From an uncultured Lachnospiraceae bacterium (GTDB lineage: Bacteria > Bacillota > Clostridia > Lachnospirales > Lachnospiraceae), in NCBI GenBank assembly GCA_910579935.1, contig CAJTVQ010000003.1, positions 62,001-126,000 on the forward strand: a stretch of DNA of 64,000 nucleotides, read 5' to 3'. Below the pieces are notes generated by a model that saw only the letters and a list, made by a program, of their open reading frames with translations, ran no database searches and was not told the origin of the DNA. Numbering within the stretch: the stretch's first letter is position 1; the number at the start of each line of letters is the position of its first letter. Shown here one piece after another: positions 52,867-61,484 of the stretch. Both the position numbers and the translations under genes were made by a program.

Positions 52867-54237
52867 TCACCGCTTCTTCCCATACTCCCTGTACCATGTC
52901 ACCGCCAACAGAAAATACCCTATATAAAAAGGCACAAACCCATAGATCATATATCTGGACAGACACATGATCGTTATGGATACCGCCGCCACATTCGCGG
53001 CGATCGCCAGCAAGGCAACCGCCATCAGGCGTACGGCATCATTCGCCTTATCCTTACGGTATATCAGCCACATCAGGACAAACGCCGAAAGATAAATGAA
53101 AGCCGCTGCCCAGTTCAAAACCGGATGCACCACGGCAATACTGCGGATCAGTCCGTAATGGGCGATCAACAGATAATTTCCGCACCACCGCAGGAAACAT
53201 CCCGGCAGAATTCCCCTGATAATCTTCCCCGCCGTTTCATCCGCCATCAGATTCTGTATAATATAATCGCTGGTCACATACTTGTCATAAGTCTGATAAA
53301 ATACATCCTCTATCATCTCATACTTAATGGTATCATGCCACGCTTCAATATGTTCCGTTTTTTCTTTCAGGGAATTTCCGGCATATTTATAATTAGCCTG
53401 CCGTTCTTCCGTCAGATCATACATACGGTAAAAGAAGTCCCTCGCCTCCTCATCCTCTATCCTCCCGCCGTCCTCCCGGTCCGCCGCATAAAGAATATTC
53501 GTAAGCGTATTCACGGTTCCGTATGTATTGTTAATGAAATGTCCGTTAAAAACGAGATTGTAACTTTTCACCGCAAACATACGCATGGCAAACACACAGA
53601 CCACCAATGCCGTTACCGCAGACAGCCGCAGCAGTTTTTTGCCCGCGGCGCCTTTTGCCAGCAGGATTTTCACCCCCGCCACCACCAGCCATATCAGGAT
53701 CGTCAGCATCATCTGGCTTCTCGTCAGCGACAGAAGAAGCGACAGCGCCAGTCCCGCAGCAGCGGCCTTCCCCACCGTCTTTTTATCCGTTTCCAGACAC
53801 ATCCTGAAGCACTCCAGCATAAAAAGCGTGAAAAACGGCAGGCAAAGCGCCTCGCTCATCACGGAATTTGTTATGAACAAATGCAGGGACGAAAAATACA
53901 TGGTGATCATATGAGGAACCACCCCCAGAAAAATCACCACCAATTCCTCCCACGGATGAAGCCGGAACCGTCTGCCAACATACCCGGCCAGCGCCCATAT
54001 ACTGAATGCGGCAAAGAGATTCTGTAAAATTCCCATCGCCGTCAGCCAGCTTTCCTCTTCCGGAAACCATGTTCTGAGCAAAGCAAGAAAAAGAGGATAA
54101 AGCGGCTCCCTGTGAATATGCATCTTGATATACTGATCCGAATCGTTATACACCCCCGGCCCGAACAAGAAAAACATTCCAAGGAACACTGCGCAAAGCA
54201 GCAGGAAAAACACCAAAGATTTCCACTTTTTTACCAT
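52867..54237 (-). CDS. GT-C-like membrane glycosyltransferase
   Basis: 456 residues from the ATG at 54237, which shares one base with the upstream stop (TAATG) and has GGAG 6 nt upstream; a TTG at 54249 is less likely. About ten membrane segments. After the first one it reads VYNDSDQYIKMHIHREPLYPLFLALL, with the acidic loop of GT-C enzymes that use lipid-linked sugars. A polar external domain is between segments near residues 240-330. The sugar is unknown. It lies directly after the 6-dehydrogenase gene. Confidence 0.75.
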   Translation of the reverse strand: MVKKWKSLVFFLLLCAVFLGMFFLFGPGVYNDSDQYIKMHIHREPLYPLFLALLRTWFPEEESWLTAMGILQNLFAAFSIWALAGYVGRRFRLHPWEELVVIFLGVVPHMITMYFSSLHLFITNSVMSEALCLPFFTLFMLECFRMCLETDKKTVGKAAAAGLALSLLLSLTRSQMMLTILIWLVVAGVKILLAKGAAGKKLLRLSAVTALVVCVFAMRMFAVKSYNLVFNGHFINNTYGTVNTLTNILYAADREDGGRIEDEEARDFFYRMYDLTEERQANYKYAGNSLKEKTEHIEAWHDTIKYEMIEDVFYQTYDKYVTSDYIIQNLMADETAGKIIRGILPGCFLRWCGNYLLIAHYGLIRSIAVVHPVLNWAAAFIYLSAFVLMWLIYRKDKANDAVRLMAVALLAIAANVAAVSITIMCLSRYMIYGFVPFYIGYFLLAVTWYREYGKKR

Positions 54238-55550
54238 TACAGTCTCCAATACAAATAACCTTCCTGATATGCATTCCTGTCAAACAGCCCCTTGATATCC
54301 ATCAGCACTTTTGTTTCATGCTTTGCGTTGAAAAATCCTGCGATATCTTCCCTGGACAACTTCAAAAATTCCGAATGGGCTACTGCCACGATTACCGCAT
54401 CCATGTCCCTGACATCCTTCAGATGCTGGAACGTAATTCCGTACAGCCGCTTCGCTTCCTCCGCATCCGCAGCCGGATCCACTACCATAGGCGTAATTCC
54501 ATATTCACCCAGCTCCTTATAAATATCGATGACTTTCGTATTTCTCGTATCCGGACAATTTTCCTTAAAGGTAAATCCAAGAATCGCCACCCTCGCCCTT
54601 TTGACCGGAATATCCGTCCTGATCAGATTTTTAACCAGACTCTCCGCCACGTATCTGCCCATATCGTCATTGATGCGGCGTCCTGCCAGAATAATACGGG
54701 AATGATAGCCCAGCGCATCCGCCTTATAAGTCAGGTAATAGGGGTCTACACCGATACAGTGTCCTCCCACCAGACCGGGAGCAAATTTCAGGAAATTCCA
54801 TTTCGTTCCCGCCGCCTCCAATACGGCTTTTGTATCGATATCCATTTTATGGAATATGATCGACAATTCATTCATAAATGCAATGTTAATATCCCTCTGA
54901 CTGTTCTCGATTACCTTCGCCGCCTCTGCCACCTTAATGGATTCGGCCCGGTATACGCCCGCTTCCACAACCAGTTCATATACTTTCGCCACCGTATCCA
55001 GGGTTTCCTCATCCATACCGGAAACAATTTTTGTTATCGTCTCCAAGCGGTGCACCTTATCCCCCGGATTGATCCTTTCCGGAGAATACCCGATTTTAAA
55101 GTCCACACCGCACTTCAGGCCGGATTCCTTCTCAAGGATCGGAACACAGATTTCCTCGGTCACACCCGGATACACCGTAGACTCAAACACCACAACGGAG
55201 CCCCTGGTCAGATTCTGTCCCAGCAGGCGGCTTGCTCCCTCCACCGGCGTCAGATCCGGCGTATGGTCGTCATTCACCGGCGTGGGAACCGCTACGATAT
55301 GGAATCTGGCCTCCTTTAACCTGGCTGCATCCGCCGTGAATTCTACCGCAGTATTTTTGATAACTTCCGATCCGACTTCATTCGTAGGATCTATGCCGGA
55401 CTGATACAATTCAATCTTCTGCTCGTTCAGGTCAAAACCCACTACTTTGATTTTCCTCGCAAAAGCTACCGCTATCGGCATTCCCACATATCCTAATCCA
55501 ACCAGGGAAAGCTTCTCCTCCCCGCTGACCAGTTTTTCATACAATCCCAT
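54237..55550 (-). CDS. UDP-N-acetylhexosamine 6-dehydrogenase (TviB/WbpO-type)
   Basis: 437 residues with GLGYVG at 18-23 for NAD, FESTVYPGVTEEI, GYSPERINPGDKVH and the catalytic Cys265 in GGHCIGVDPYYLTYKA. The sequence resembles TviB/WbpO, which oxidise UDP-GlcNAc or UDP-GalNAc to the uronic acid with two NAD. With the WbpP-like epimerase it should give UDP-GalNAcA, the building block of Vi antigen and P. aeruginosa O6. It is cytoplasmic. It overlaps the following gene by one base. Confidence 0.92.
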   Translation of the reverse strand: MGLYEKLVSGEEKLSLVGLGYVGMPIAVAFARKIKVVGFDLNEQKIELYQSGIDPTNEVGSEVIKNTAVEFTADAARLKEARFHIVAVPTPVNDDHTPDLTPVEGASRLLGQNLTRGSVVVFESTVYPGVTEEICVPILEKESGLKCGVDFKIGYSPERINPGDKVHRLETITKIVSGMDEETLDTVAKVYELVVEAGVYRAESIKVAEAAKVIENSQRDINIAFMNELSIIFHKMDIDTKAVLEAAGTKWNFLKFAPGLVGGHCIGVDPYYLTYKADALGYHSRIILAGRRINDDMGRYVAESLVKNLIRTDIPVKRARVAILGFTFKENCPDTRNTKVIDIYKELGEYGITPMVVDPAADAEEAKRLYGITFQHLKDVRDMDAVIVAVAHSEFLKLSREDIAGFFNAKHETKVLMDIKGLFDRNAYQEGYLYWRL

Positions 55551-55629
55551 CCGTTTCTTCCTCCTTTTTTAAGTTGCTGCGCAACGGCTGCCTTTGCGGC
55601 TTTACCGTCCATCCGAAAAGCACATACGC

Positions 55630-56724
55630 TTATTTTCTTCCCTGCTGTAAAATCCGGTCCGCCTCCGCCAGATACGTGTCAATGACCATCTTCCGGTCGA
55701 ACTCCCTCTCCATCTTCTCCCTGGCCGCTTTCCCCATCGCCGCCTGTTCCTCTTTGGAAAGAGCCAGGAACTTCTCCATGGCCCCGATCAGATCATCTGC
55801 GCTGCCGGGTGTAAAACCGAATCCCGTCACTCCCTCTTCAAAAGCCTCCCTGCAGCCGCTGATCTCCGAGGCGATGACCGGACGCCCCGTTGCCGCCGCT
55901 TCGATCAGCGCATTGGACATTCCCTCATGAAAAGAAGCCACCACGACGGCGCCTGCCCTTTTCAGGAACGGATGCACTTCCGTATGGAATCCCCACTGGC
56001 TGATAATCCCCTTCTCTTCATATTCATTCAAAAGATCCTGATAATCCTCGTCGCAGTATCCTAAAACAGCAAACTCCGCGTCTTCCCTGTGCAGCCGCAC
56101 CGCCGCTTCCAGAAATTCCAGAATTCCCCGCTCCTTCATAACCCTGCCTACGAAAAGGAACACCGTCTTTCCTTCCTTCGGATACGCTTCAAAAACATGC
56201 CGGTCCAGATTGACACCCGAACCGTTGACCAGCCGCACGCTCTTCCCACTGATGCGGTATCCTTCAAAAATGCCTTTATTCTCCGTATTCTGAAAGAAAA
56301 TGCATTCTGCTTTCCTGAGCCCCATCCGGTACATCACAATGATCATCCGAAGGAATAATCCCTTCCGGTCAAAAGCCCCGCCCAGTCCGGTTATCGTTGC
56401 GATATAAGGAATCCTGAGAAGCCTGCATGCAAATCCTCCGTAAACATTCGGTTTTATCGTATAGGTGATCACCAAATCCGGCTTTATCTGTTTTAAAAGT
56501 TTCCGGTATGTGAGAAACAGCTTCCCGTCTTCTTTCGGATTCACACCCCTGCGGTTAATCGGCGTTGTAATGATCTCACAGCCCTCTTCTTCCAGTTCCT
56601 TTACTTTCGTATCGTCGGGAAGGCTGATGATCACCCTGTGTTTTTCCAGCAATCCCACCAACAGTTCGTTTCGGAAATCATACAGCCCGCCGGAAGAATT
56701 GGTTAATATAAGTATCGTACTCAT
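55630..56724 (-). CDS. PglA-like GT4 glycosyltransferase
   Basis: 364 residues. It begins MSTILILTNSSGGLYDFRNELLVGLL and has PNVYGGFACRLLRIPYIATITGLGGAF and VVASFHEGMSNALIEAAATGRPVIASEISGCREAF, typical of the PglA/WbnH/CapM group that adds HexNAc to a bacillosamine-like lipid-linked sugar. It lies next to ATP-grasp and PglC-like genes, which supports the second sugar step on the PglC product. The spacing to the ATP-grasp gene is one base. Confidence 0.88.
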   Translation of the reverse strand: MSTILILTNSSGGLYDFRNELLVGLLEKHRVIISLPDDTKVKELEEEGCEIITTPINRRGVNPKEDGKLFLTYRKLLKQIKPDLVITYTIKPNVYGGFACRLLRIPYIATITGLGGAFDRKGLFLRMIIVMYRMGLRKAECIFFQNTENKGIFEGYRISGKSVRLVNGSGVNLDRHVFEAYPKEGKTVFLFVGRVMKERGILEFLEAAVRLHREDAEFAVLGYCDEDYQDLLNEYEEKGIISQWGFHTEVHPFLKRAGAVVVASFHEGMSNALIEAAATGRPVIASEISGCREAFEEGVTGFGFTPGSADDLIGAMEKFLALSKEEQAAMGKAAREKMEREFDRKMVIDTYLAEADRILQQGRK

Positions 56725-56725
56725 T

Positions 56726-57709
56726 CTATCTGATTATCTCCGTATCATTCATATCCCTTATCGTAATTTCATTGTATTTCATCATACAGATACCCGCCCG
56801 GTAACAGCCTACGGAATCCCGGTTGCTCTCCCCTTTCAGATTGCGGATTACCTGCTCCGGAATGTTCACACCGCATTCATATGCATGGGGATAGCCTCCT
56901 CCAAAGCGGGGATTTACTTCCGAAATATAATAGGTGTCCTTTACTTTGAAGATATCTATGTCTATCATACCACAAAAACCGCATTTTTCCACGAATTTTT
57001 CGATGAGTGCAAACAGCCTCTCATCTTTCACCGAAACCGACTTGTCCGTCTCCCCCGCCCTCATTTTAATCTTTTCTTTCACAAACACAGAGGTACACCT
57101 GCCTGTCAGCATATCGACATATACATCCGCTCCGTACTCCGTACCGTCCATATACTCCTGAATCATCAGGTCATCATACAGACTGTACAGGACTTCTATC
57201 TCCTCCCTGCTGCATACCTTGTTGATATGAATACTGGCGCTGCCTTTCACCGGTTTCACAAACACCGGATAAGAGATTTCCCCCGCTTCCAGCGCCCGGT
57301 AAAATTCCTCCCTGTCCAGATAGCACCTGGCGGCAGGCAGGTCCATACCGCACAGCATCCGGTACATTTTATACTTGTCAAAACAGGTTTCCACCAGCTC
57401 ATAAGACGAAACCACCGGCGTCGTCCCTATCTCAAGAAAACGTTCCTTCTCCTTTGCCAGTATACTGAGTTCCGGATCGATCAGGGAAAAGACGCCGTCC
57501 ACGCTTTCCTTCCGGCAGATATCCAGGATGATATCCAGATATCCCGGCTCCGATATCCTCGGCACAAGGTAAAATTTATCCGCATCGTATACGGCCGGCG
57601 CCAGATTGGAACAATCCGTAGCGATGACTTTTCCTTCGTTCCCTATCTCTCTTTTAAAATACTGTACCACTTTATTTCTTGTTCCTGCGCTTAAAATCAA
57701 AATATTCAT
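56726..57709 (-). CDS. ATP-grasp carboxylate-amine ligase-like protein
   Basis: The 327-residue protein starts MNILILSAGTRNKVVQYFKREIG, has FVKPVKGSASIHINKV as the ATP-binding loop and YISEVNPRFGGGYPH (E-x-N metal site). It belongs to the ATP-grasp group similar to carbamoyl-phosphate synthase large subunit domains. Such enzymes couple a carboxylate to an amine or thiol. It stands where PglD acetyltransferase would be expected between PglC- and PglA-like genes. It may therefore attach an amino acid or other acyl group to a 4-amino sugar; that is inferred. Confidence 0.85.
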   Translation of the reverse strand: MNILILSAGTRNKVVQYFKREIGNEGKVIATDCSNLAPAVYDADKFYLVPRISEPGYLDIILDICRKESVDGVFSLIDPELSILAKEKERFLEIGTTPVVSSYELVETCFDKYKMYRMLCGMDLPAARCYLDREEFYRALEAGEISYPVFVKPVKGSASIHINKVCSREEIEVLYSLYDDLMIQEYMDGTEYGADVYVDMLTGRCTSVFVKEKIKMRAGETDKSVSVKDERLFALIEKFVEKCGFCGMIDIDIFKVKDTYYISEVNPRFGGGYPHAYECGVNIPEQVIRNLKGESNRDSVGCYRAGICMMKYNEITIRDMNDTEIIR

Positions 57710-57742
57710 TGCATAACCATGCCTTTCCTCAGCCTGCAGATT

Positions 57743-58387
57743 TTACCGTGTCAGCTTCCCTGTCTCTTCCAGCCGCCGCTTCCTTATCTGTGCAAAATTC
57801 CCTTCCACTGCATTGGTATCCTCCGCCACCTCATCACTGTGTCCCAATACCGTCTTTACCGTCATCCAGATCACCTTCACATCCATCGCAAAAGACAGCT
57901 TCTTCACATACTCCACGTCTTTTTCCAAACGCCTGTCCCAATCGATGAAATTCCTGCCGCTCACCTGTGCCAGCCCCGTCAGTCCCGGCCTGACCGTATG
58001 CCGCAGTTTTTCCTCTTCCGTATAATAGGGCAGATACGATACCAATAACGGCCTCGGCCCGATGATGCTCATATCGCCCTTTAAAATATTAAACAGTTCC
58101 GGCAGTTCATCCAGACTTGTGGTCCGGAGCATCCGCCCGAATTTCGTCAGCCGCTCACTGTCCGGCAGAAGGTTCCCCTCCGCATCCCTTTTATCTGTCA
58201 TCGTCCGGAATTTGCAGAGCGTAAAGATCTTCTCATTCCGTCCGGGACGTTCCTGCCGGAACAGCACGGGAGCCCCCAGCTTCACCCGGACCAGGGCTGC
58301 TAATATAAGGAGTACGGGACTCAGTACCACAACCGCCATAAACGATAATAGAAAATCCAGCCCACGCTTCACAAATTTCCGATACAT
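57743..58387 (-). CDS. pglC: PglC-like initiating phosphoglycosyltransferase
   Basis: 214 residues from the ATG at 58387, with AGGAG 6 nt upstream; longer readings upstream lie in the aminotransferase gene. The single N-terminal re-entrant hydrophobic helix (YRKFVKRGLDFLLSFMAVVVLSP), CKFRTMTDKRD, TSLDELPELFNILKGDMSIIGPRPLL and PGLTGLAQVSGRN match PglC/PglB-type monotopic transferases, which transfer a sugar-1-phosphate from UDP-sugar to undecaprenyl phosphate. It follows PglE by 58 nt. It is the second initiating transferase in the window. Confidence 0.9.
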   Translation of the reverse strand: MYRKFVKRGLDFLLSFMAVVVLSPVLLILAALVRVKLGAPVLFRQERPGRNEKIFTLCKFRTMTDKRDAEGNLLPDSERLTKFGRMLRTTSLDELPELFNILKGDMSIIGPRPLLVSYLPYYTEEEKLRHTVRPGLTGLAQVSGRNFIDWDRRLEKDVEYVKKLSFAMDVKVIWMTVKTVLGHSDEVAEDTNAVEGNFAQIRKRRLEETGKLTR

Positions 58388-58445
58388 ACTCTCTCCTGAT
58401 TCCGGTTCCGCAGTTCCCTTTTCGGAACCTCGTTGCGTATTTTCC

Positions 58446-59573
58446 TTATTGGAACAGCCCGCGCACAATACCGATGATGAACTCCATGTCTTCTTCTGTA
58501 TTCTTGATATCACTCGGCAGGCAGAGCCCTCTGTTAAAAATATCCTCCGCCACGCTCCCCTGCTCCTGCACGGTAATAAAATCATTGTCTGCAAATACCG
58601 GCTGCAGATGCATCGGCTTCCAGATCGGGCGTGTCTCGATGTTCTCCTTTTCCAGCGCATCCATCACCATATCCGGCGTCACACTGCACCCTTGCGCAAT
58701 GGTCATACAGGACAGCCAGCAGTTCGCGTCCCCGTCCGCATTCAGCGGATTCATGCTTATCTCCGGAATATCCGCAAACGCTTCTTTATACTGTGCATAG
58801 ATTTCTTTCTTCCGCTTTTTGTGTTCTTCCAGGTGCAGCAGCTGCCCCCTGCCAATGCCTGCAACGATATTACTCATCCGGTAGTTATAACCGATCTGGG
58901 AATGCTGGTAATGTCTTGCCGGATCGCGTGCCTGTGTCGCGAGAAAACGGGACTTGCTGATCAGCGCTTCGTCTTCCGATACCAGCATGCCTCCTCCGGA
59001 AGTGGTGATGATCTTATTTCCGTTGAAAGAATAAATCCCCATCTTACCGATCGTCCCTGTGTGTTTTCCTTTATAAGTACTGCCCACCGACTCTGCCGCA
59101 TCCTCGATCAGTACCGTGCCGTGCCGGTCGCAGATTGCCTTGATCTCATCCAATTTGGCCGGCGTTCCGTAAAGATGTACCAAAATAACGGCCTTTGGAG
59201 CCGGATATTTTTCATAAGCCTTTTCCAGCGCTTCCGGAGACATGTTCCATGTATCCCGTTCCGAATCAATAAACACCGGAACTGCCTTTTCATAGACGAC
59301 AGGATTGCAGCTTGCCGAAAAAGTAAGAGACGGGACAAATACAATGTCCCCCTGCCCAATCCCCAGCAGACGCAGGGCTAAATGTATCGCCGCCGTCCCT
59401 GCGCTCAAGGCGGAGGCATGGGAAATTCCCGCATACTGCGCCATCTCTTTTTCAAAAGCATTCACATTAGGTCCCAAAGGCGCCACCCAGTTCGTATCAA
59501 ACGCCTCTTTTACAAATTCCTGTTCTTCCCCATGCATGGTTGGGCATGACAGATAAATTTTCTTTCTTTCCAT
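58446..59573 (-). CDS. pglE: DegT-family PLP aminotransferase, PglE-like
   Basis: 375 residues. D158 in IEDAAE and the PLP-binding K187 in SFNGNKIITTSGGG are present. The early segment PTMHGEEQEFVKEAFDTNWVAPLGPN is typical of 4-aminotransferases acting on UDP-4-keto-6-deoxy sugars. It should convert the PglF product to UDP-4-amino-4,6-dideoxy-HexNAc using glutamate. It lies 27 nt after the dehydratase gene. Confidence 0.92.
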   Translation of the reverse strand: MERKKIYLSCPTMHGEEQEFVKEAFDTNWVAPLGPNVNAFEKEMAQYAGISHASALSAGTAAIHLALRLLGIGQGDIVFVPSLTFSASCNPVVYEKAVPVFIDSERDTWNMSPEALEKAYEKYPAPKAVILVHLYGTPAKLDEIKAICDRHGTVLIEDAAESVGSTYKGKHTGTIGKMGIYSFNGNKIITTSGGGMLVSEDEALISKSRFLATQARDPARHYQHSQIGYNYRMSNIVAGIGRGQLLHLEEHKKRKKEIYAQYKEAFADIPEISMNPLNADGDANCWLSCMTIAQGCSVTPDMVMDALEKENIETRPIWKPMHLQPVFADNDFITVQEQGSVAEDIFNRGLCLPSDIKNTEEDMEFIIGIVRGLFQ

Positions 59574-59600
59574 AACTAACCTCCGTTCCTGTCAGATATT

Positions 59601-61484
59601 TCAACTTTCGTCATAATGGTAAGTAGGCACAATCTCCCGGATCAGCGGCCGGATATCCCTGCTTTCATTCTTGGACTCCTCTTTCAGCTTCTTCAACTGC
59701 GCAAAGAAATGCATCTCATCTATTTCAATCGGTTTGCCCACATGTATCAGTTTATTCGCCGTTTCCTTCAATCCCTCTTCATCCATCAGCAGCTCTTCAT
59801 AAAGCTTTTCGCCGGGCCTTAACCCCGTAAACTCAATCTTGATATCCTCTCCTACCCGGTAACCGGACAGCCGGATCAGGTTTTCCGCCAGATCCAGGAT
59901 CTTCACCGGCTCTCCCATATCCAGCACAAAGATTTCCCCGCCCCTCGCATAAGCTCCTGCCTGCAGAACGAGAGAAACAGCCTCCGGTATGGTCATAAAA
60001 TAACGGATGATATCCGGATGGGTCACGGTCACCGGCCCGCCAGCCATGATCTGTTTGCGGAACAGCGGAATCACGCTGCCGTTGCTGCCCAGCACATTCC
60101 CGAAACGCACCGCCACGAATTCCGTATCGTAATGATTGTTGAACGTCTGTATGATCATCTCGCAGATACGCTTGCTGGCCCCCATGATATTGGTAGGGTT
60201 CACCGCCTTATCCGTCGAAATCAGGACGAATTTCTTTACCCCGTAAAAAGCCGCCGCCTGCGCTGTCTTCCACGTACCGAACACATTGTTCTTCACCGCC
60301 TCATTTGGGCTGTCTTCCATCAGCGGCACATGCTTGTGCGCCGCTGCATGATAAACAATGTCCGGACGATATTTCTCAAAAATCCAGTTCATCCGGTTCG
60401 TATTGCGGACAGAAGCGATCAGCACTACCAGCTTCAGTTCCGGATACCTGGTCTTTAACTCCTGCTGAATATCATATACATTATTCTCATAAATATCAAT
60501 GATCACCAGCTGTCCCGGCCTGTGGCTTGCCACCTGTCTGCACAGTTCGCTTCCGATGGAACCGCCGCCGCCTGTCACTACCACCGTCTTATTCTGCACA
60601 TAGCCCAGAATGGAATCCAGATCCACGCTGATCGGATCCCTGCCCAGCAGGTCTTCCACCTCTACATCCCGCAGCTTGCTCACATTCACTTCCCCGTTTA
60701 CCAGCTGGTACATGCCCGGAAGGGAACGCAGCTTGCAATTGGTTTCTTTACAGATTTCCAGTATTTTACGCAGTTCCGAACGGGAGATCGCAGGCATCGC
60801 CACAATGATCTCGTCAATATCATAGATATCCGCGGACTCAATGATCTTGTCCCTGCCGCCCGCCACCTTGATCCCCTGTATATATCTTCCCCATTTCCCC
60901 TTGTCGTCATCAATGATACATTTGATCACCATCGTGCTGAAATTGCTGTTTACAATTTCCTTGATGATCACATTACCGGCCTCTCCGGCCCCTATAACCA
61001 TAACGGATATACCGTTTTTCTTATTCTGCTGCTTATGCTTCTGACTGCGGAGAAAACGATAGGAAAAACGGCTGGCAAATATCATGCTGATCAGCACGAA
61101 CAGGTACAGGAAATAGTAACTCTTCGGCACCGGCTGGCCTGTCGTTTTGAAAAACTGCAGCCCCACGCTGTTCAAAAGCGCGGAAAGCACGCAGGACATG
61201 ACCAGATTCTGCAGTTCCGTCTCTCCCGCGAACGCCCACAGGCTGTGGTACATCCGGAACAGATAGAAAATACAAAGCGTAAGCAGGATATTGAGCGGAA
61301 GAAACCGGTTGATCGGCGCCAGAAAGTGCTCCGGAACCTCGTCCAGCCGAAATTCATACCGGATCAGAACCGCCATATAGCTTGCGAATACAATACTGAT
61401 GATATCATAGATGATCAGGCATGTTCTGCGGTAAAACAGTTTTACGTTAAAAGGTTTTTTCTCTTTCTTATCTTGCTCTCTCAT
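59601..61484 (-). CDS. pglF: UDP-GlcNAc 4,6-dehydratase, PglF/CapD-type, membrane-bound
   Basis: 627 residues from the ATG at 61484, which overlaps the upstream gene by 17 nt; a longer reading from 61592 runs in the ligase gene and is rejected. About four N-terminal membrane segments are followed by a first Rossmann domain (VIGAGEAG, 164-170) and an SDR domain with TGGGGSIGSE (304-313). The catalytic part is STDKA (423-427) and M434-x3-K438, where Met replaces the usual Tyr, as known for PglF. It is expected to make the 4-keto-6-deoxy intermediate from UDP-GlcNAc. Its ribosome site is weak. Confidence 0.92.
   Translation of the reverse strand: MREQDKKEKKPFNVKLFYRRTCLIIYDIISIVFASYMAVLIRYEFRLDEVPEHFLAPINRFLPLNILLTLCIFYLFRMYHSLWAFAGETELQNLVMSCVLSALLNSVGLQFFKTTGQPVPKSYYFLYLFVLISMIFASRFSYRFLRSQKHKQQNKKNGISVMVIGAGEAGNVIIKEIVNSNFSTMVIKCIIDDDKGKWGRYIQGIKVAGGRDKIIESADIYDIDEIIVAMPAISRSELRKILEICKETNCKLRSLPGMYQLVNGEVNVSKLRDVEVEDLLGRDPISVDLDSILGYVQNKTVVVTGGGGSIGSELCRQVASHRPGQLVIIDIYENNVYDIQQELKTRYPELKLVVLIASVRNTNRMNWIFEKYRPDIVYHAAAHKHVPLMEDSPNEAVKNNVFGTWKTAQAAAFYGVKKFVLISTDKAVNPTNIMGASKRICEMIIQTFNNHYDTEFVAVRFGNVLGSNGSVIPLFRKQIMAGGPVTVTHPDIIRYFMTIPEAVSLVLQAGAYARGGEIFVLDMGEPVKILDLAENLIRLSGYRVGEDIKIEFTGLRPGEKLYEELLMDEEGLKETANKLIHVGKPIEIDEMHFFAQLKKLKEESKNESRDIRPLIREIVPTYHYDES

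Noticed and set aside
52078..54027. 649-residue open frame on the plus strand
   Set aside because: It lies antisense to the acidic protein and GT-C-like genes. The translation is rich in Arg, His, Gln and Pro without domains, and there is no plausible ribosome site.
56465..57694. 409-residue open frame on the plus strand
   Set aside because: Antisense to the ATP-grasp gene and the start of the PglA-like gene; composition not protein-like.
57743..58660. Longer 305-residue reading of the PglC-like gene
   Set aside because: The first 91 residues lie in the aminotransferase gene in another frame and have no homology; AGGAG precedes the ATG at 58387.
58062..59381. 439-residue open frame on the plus strand
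   Set aside because: Antisense to the PglC- and PglE-like genes, with no recognisable domain.
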